Assembly (NCBI GenBank): GCA_036378295.1
Contig: DASUWS010000330.1
Location: 1-22,108 of the forward strand
Origin: DAHUXT01 sp036378295
GTDB taxonomy: Bacteria; Chloroflexota; Ktedonobacteria; Ktedonobacterales; JADMIN01
Length of the DNA: 22,108 nucleotides
Direction: 5' to 3'
Part shown: piece by piece, positions 21,889-22,108 of the stretch
Numbering within the stretch: the stretch's first letter is position 1
Layout: the number at the start of each line of letters is the position of its first letter
Translations under genes and position numbers: made by a program
The notes under the pieces: model-generated
The model's input: the letters and a program-made list of their open reading frames with translations, nothing else
Told to the model about the DNA's origin: nothing
The model's database searches: none

Positions 21889-22108
21889 ATGGAAATAGGG
21901 AAGAGTTTGCCTTGCTCCGGCACTATGGGGCACAGCGTCTACCGCTGCAAGAGTGTGGCCGCTCCTTCAGCGCGGCGGATGCGGATTGCTCAGCGCCCGC
22001 CGCCATCGCAACAATCACAGCAAGTGAGCTACGGCTCACGTTGGATAAACACCCTGAATGTCGCGCCTGTCGAATGCTCCCTGTCACACGCCTCCGCCAA
22101 AGTGGCAA
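21889..22108 (+). pseudogene. Possible frameshifted IS-transposase zinc-ribbon remnant
   Basis: Around 21923-21975 three plus-strand pieces in different frames read, in order, HYGAQR, YRCK and ECGRSFS. Joined, they give GAQRYRCKECGRSFS, the zinc-ribbon end common to N-terminal domains of several IS transposases (G-x-QRYRCKxCGRxF). One extra base before the TAC and one missing base after the AAG would explain the breaks. Nothing convincing is seen upstream, and the downstream sequence to the window edge is not clearly transposase. This is a suggestion from a short motif only. Confidence 0.3.

Overview
The window (about 22.1 kb, G+C-rich) looks like an accessory and metabolic stretch of a bacterial chromosome. 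Gene families, lipoprotein signal, Shine-Dalgarno sites and GTG starts are bacterial. I suspect Chloroflexota, possibly Ktedonobacteria, from the gene repertoire and composition, but no marker gene here proves it.

Left part (1-3551): the N-terminal part of a transaldolase / fructose-6-phosphate aldolase runs off the left edge on the minus strand. It faces a divergent GNAT acetyltransferase, and a perfect 18-bp palindrome lies between them. Next come a minus-strand APH-fold phosphotransferase and a minus-strand DsbA-like thioredoxin-fold oxidoreductase.

Fumarase unit (about 3985-6836, plus): two-subunit class I Fe-S fumarase/tartrate dehydratase (alpha, beta) followed by an overlapping MFS transporter gene. 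Between alpha and beta lies a 12-bp tandem repeat that also spells a 16-codon ORF coupled by ATGA to the alpha stop. A 17-bp palindrome precedes the unit.

Branched-chain amino-acid type ABC importer (7170-12310, plus): a complete livJ-H-M-G-F set. The lipoprotein binding protein is first, then a strong intergenic hairpin, then two permeases and two ATPases packed with overlaps. It converges with a minus-strand flavin reductase-family gene, which is divergent from an ArsR-type winged-helix regulator that has a good promoter and an inverted repeat upstream.

Arsenic-like region and transporters (14077-21570): on the minus strand, an As(III)-type ArsR, an ArsO-like flavoprotein with a Cys-rich tail, and an MFS transporter. 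On the plus strand, two further MFS transporters (GPH-like and DHA3-like). The arsR and arsO upstream regions share an operator-like sequence (CCATTGAC-N5-TCAAT), so ArsR probably controls both. arsR has its own terminator and a promoter whose predicted start is within about 2 nt of its start codon. Two copies of a ~140-bp GC-rich palindromic, MITE/REP-like element lie in opposite orientation on either side of this region.

Right end (21571-22108): a 49-codon single-pass membrane protein on the minus strand, and a stretch that resembles a frameshifted IS-transposase zinc ribbon.
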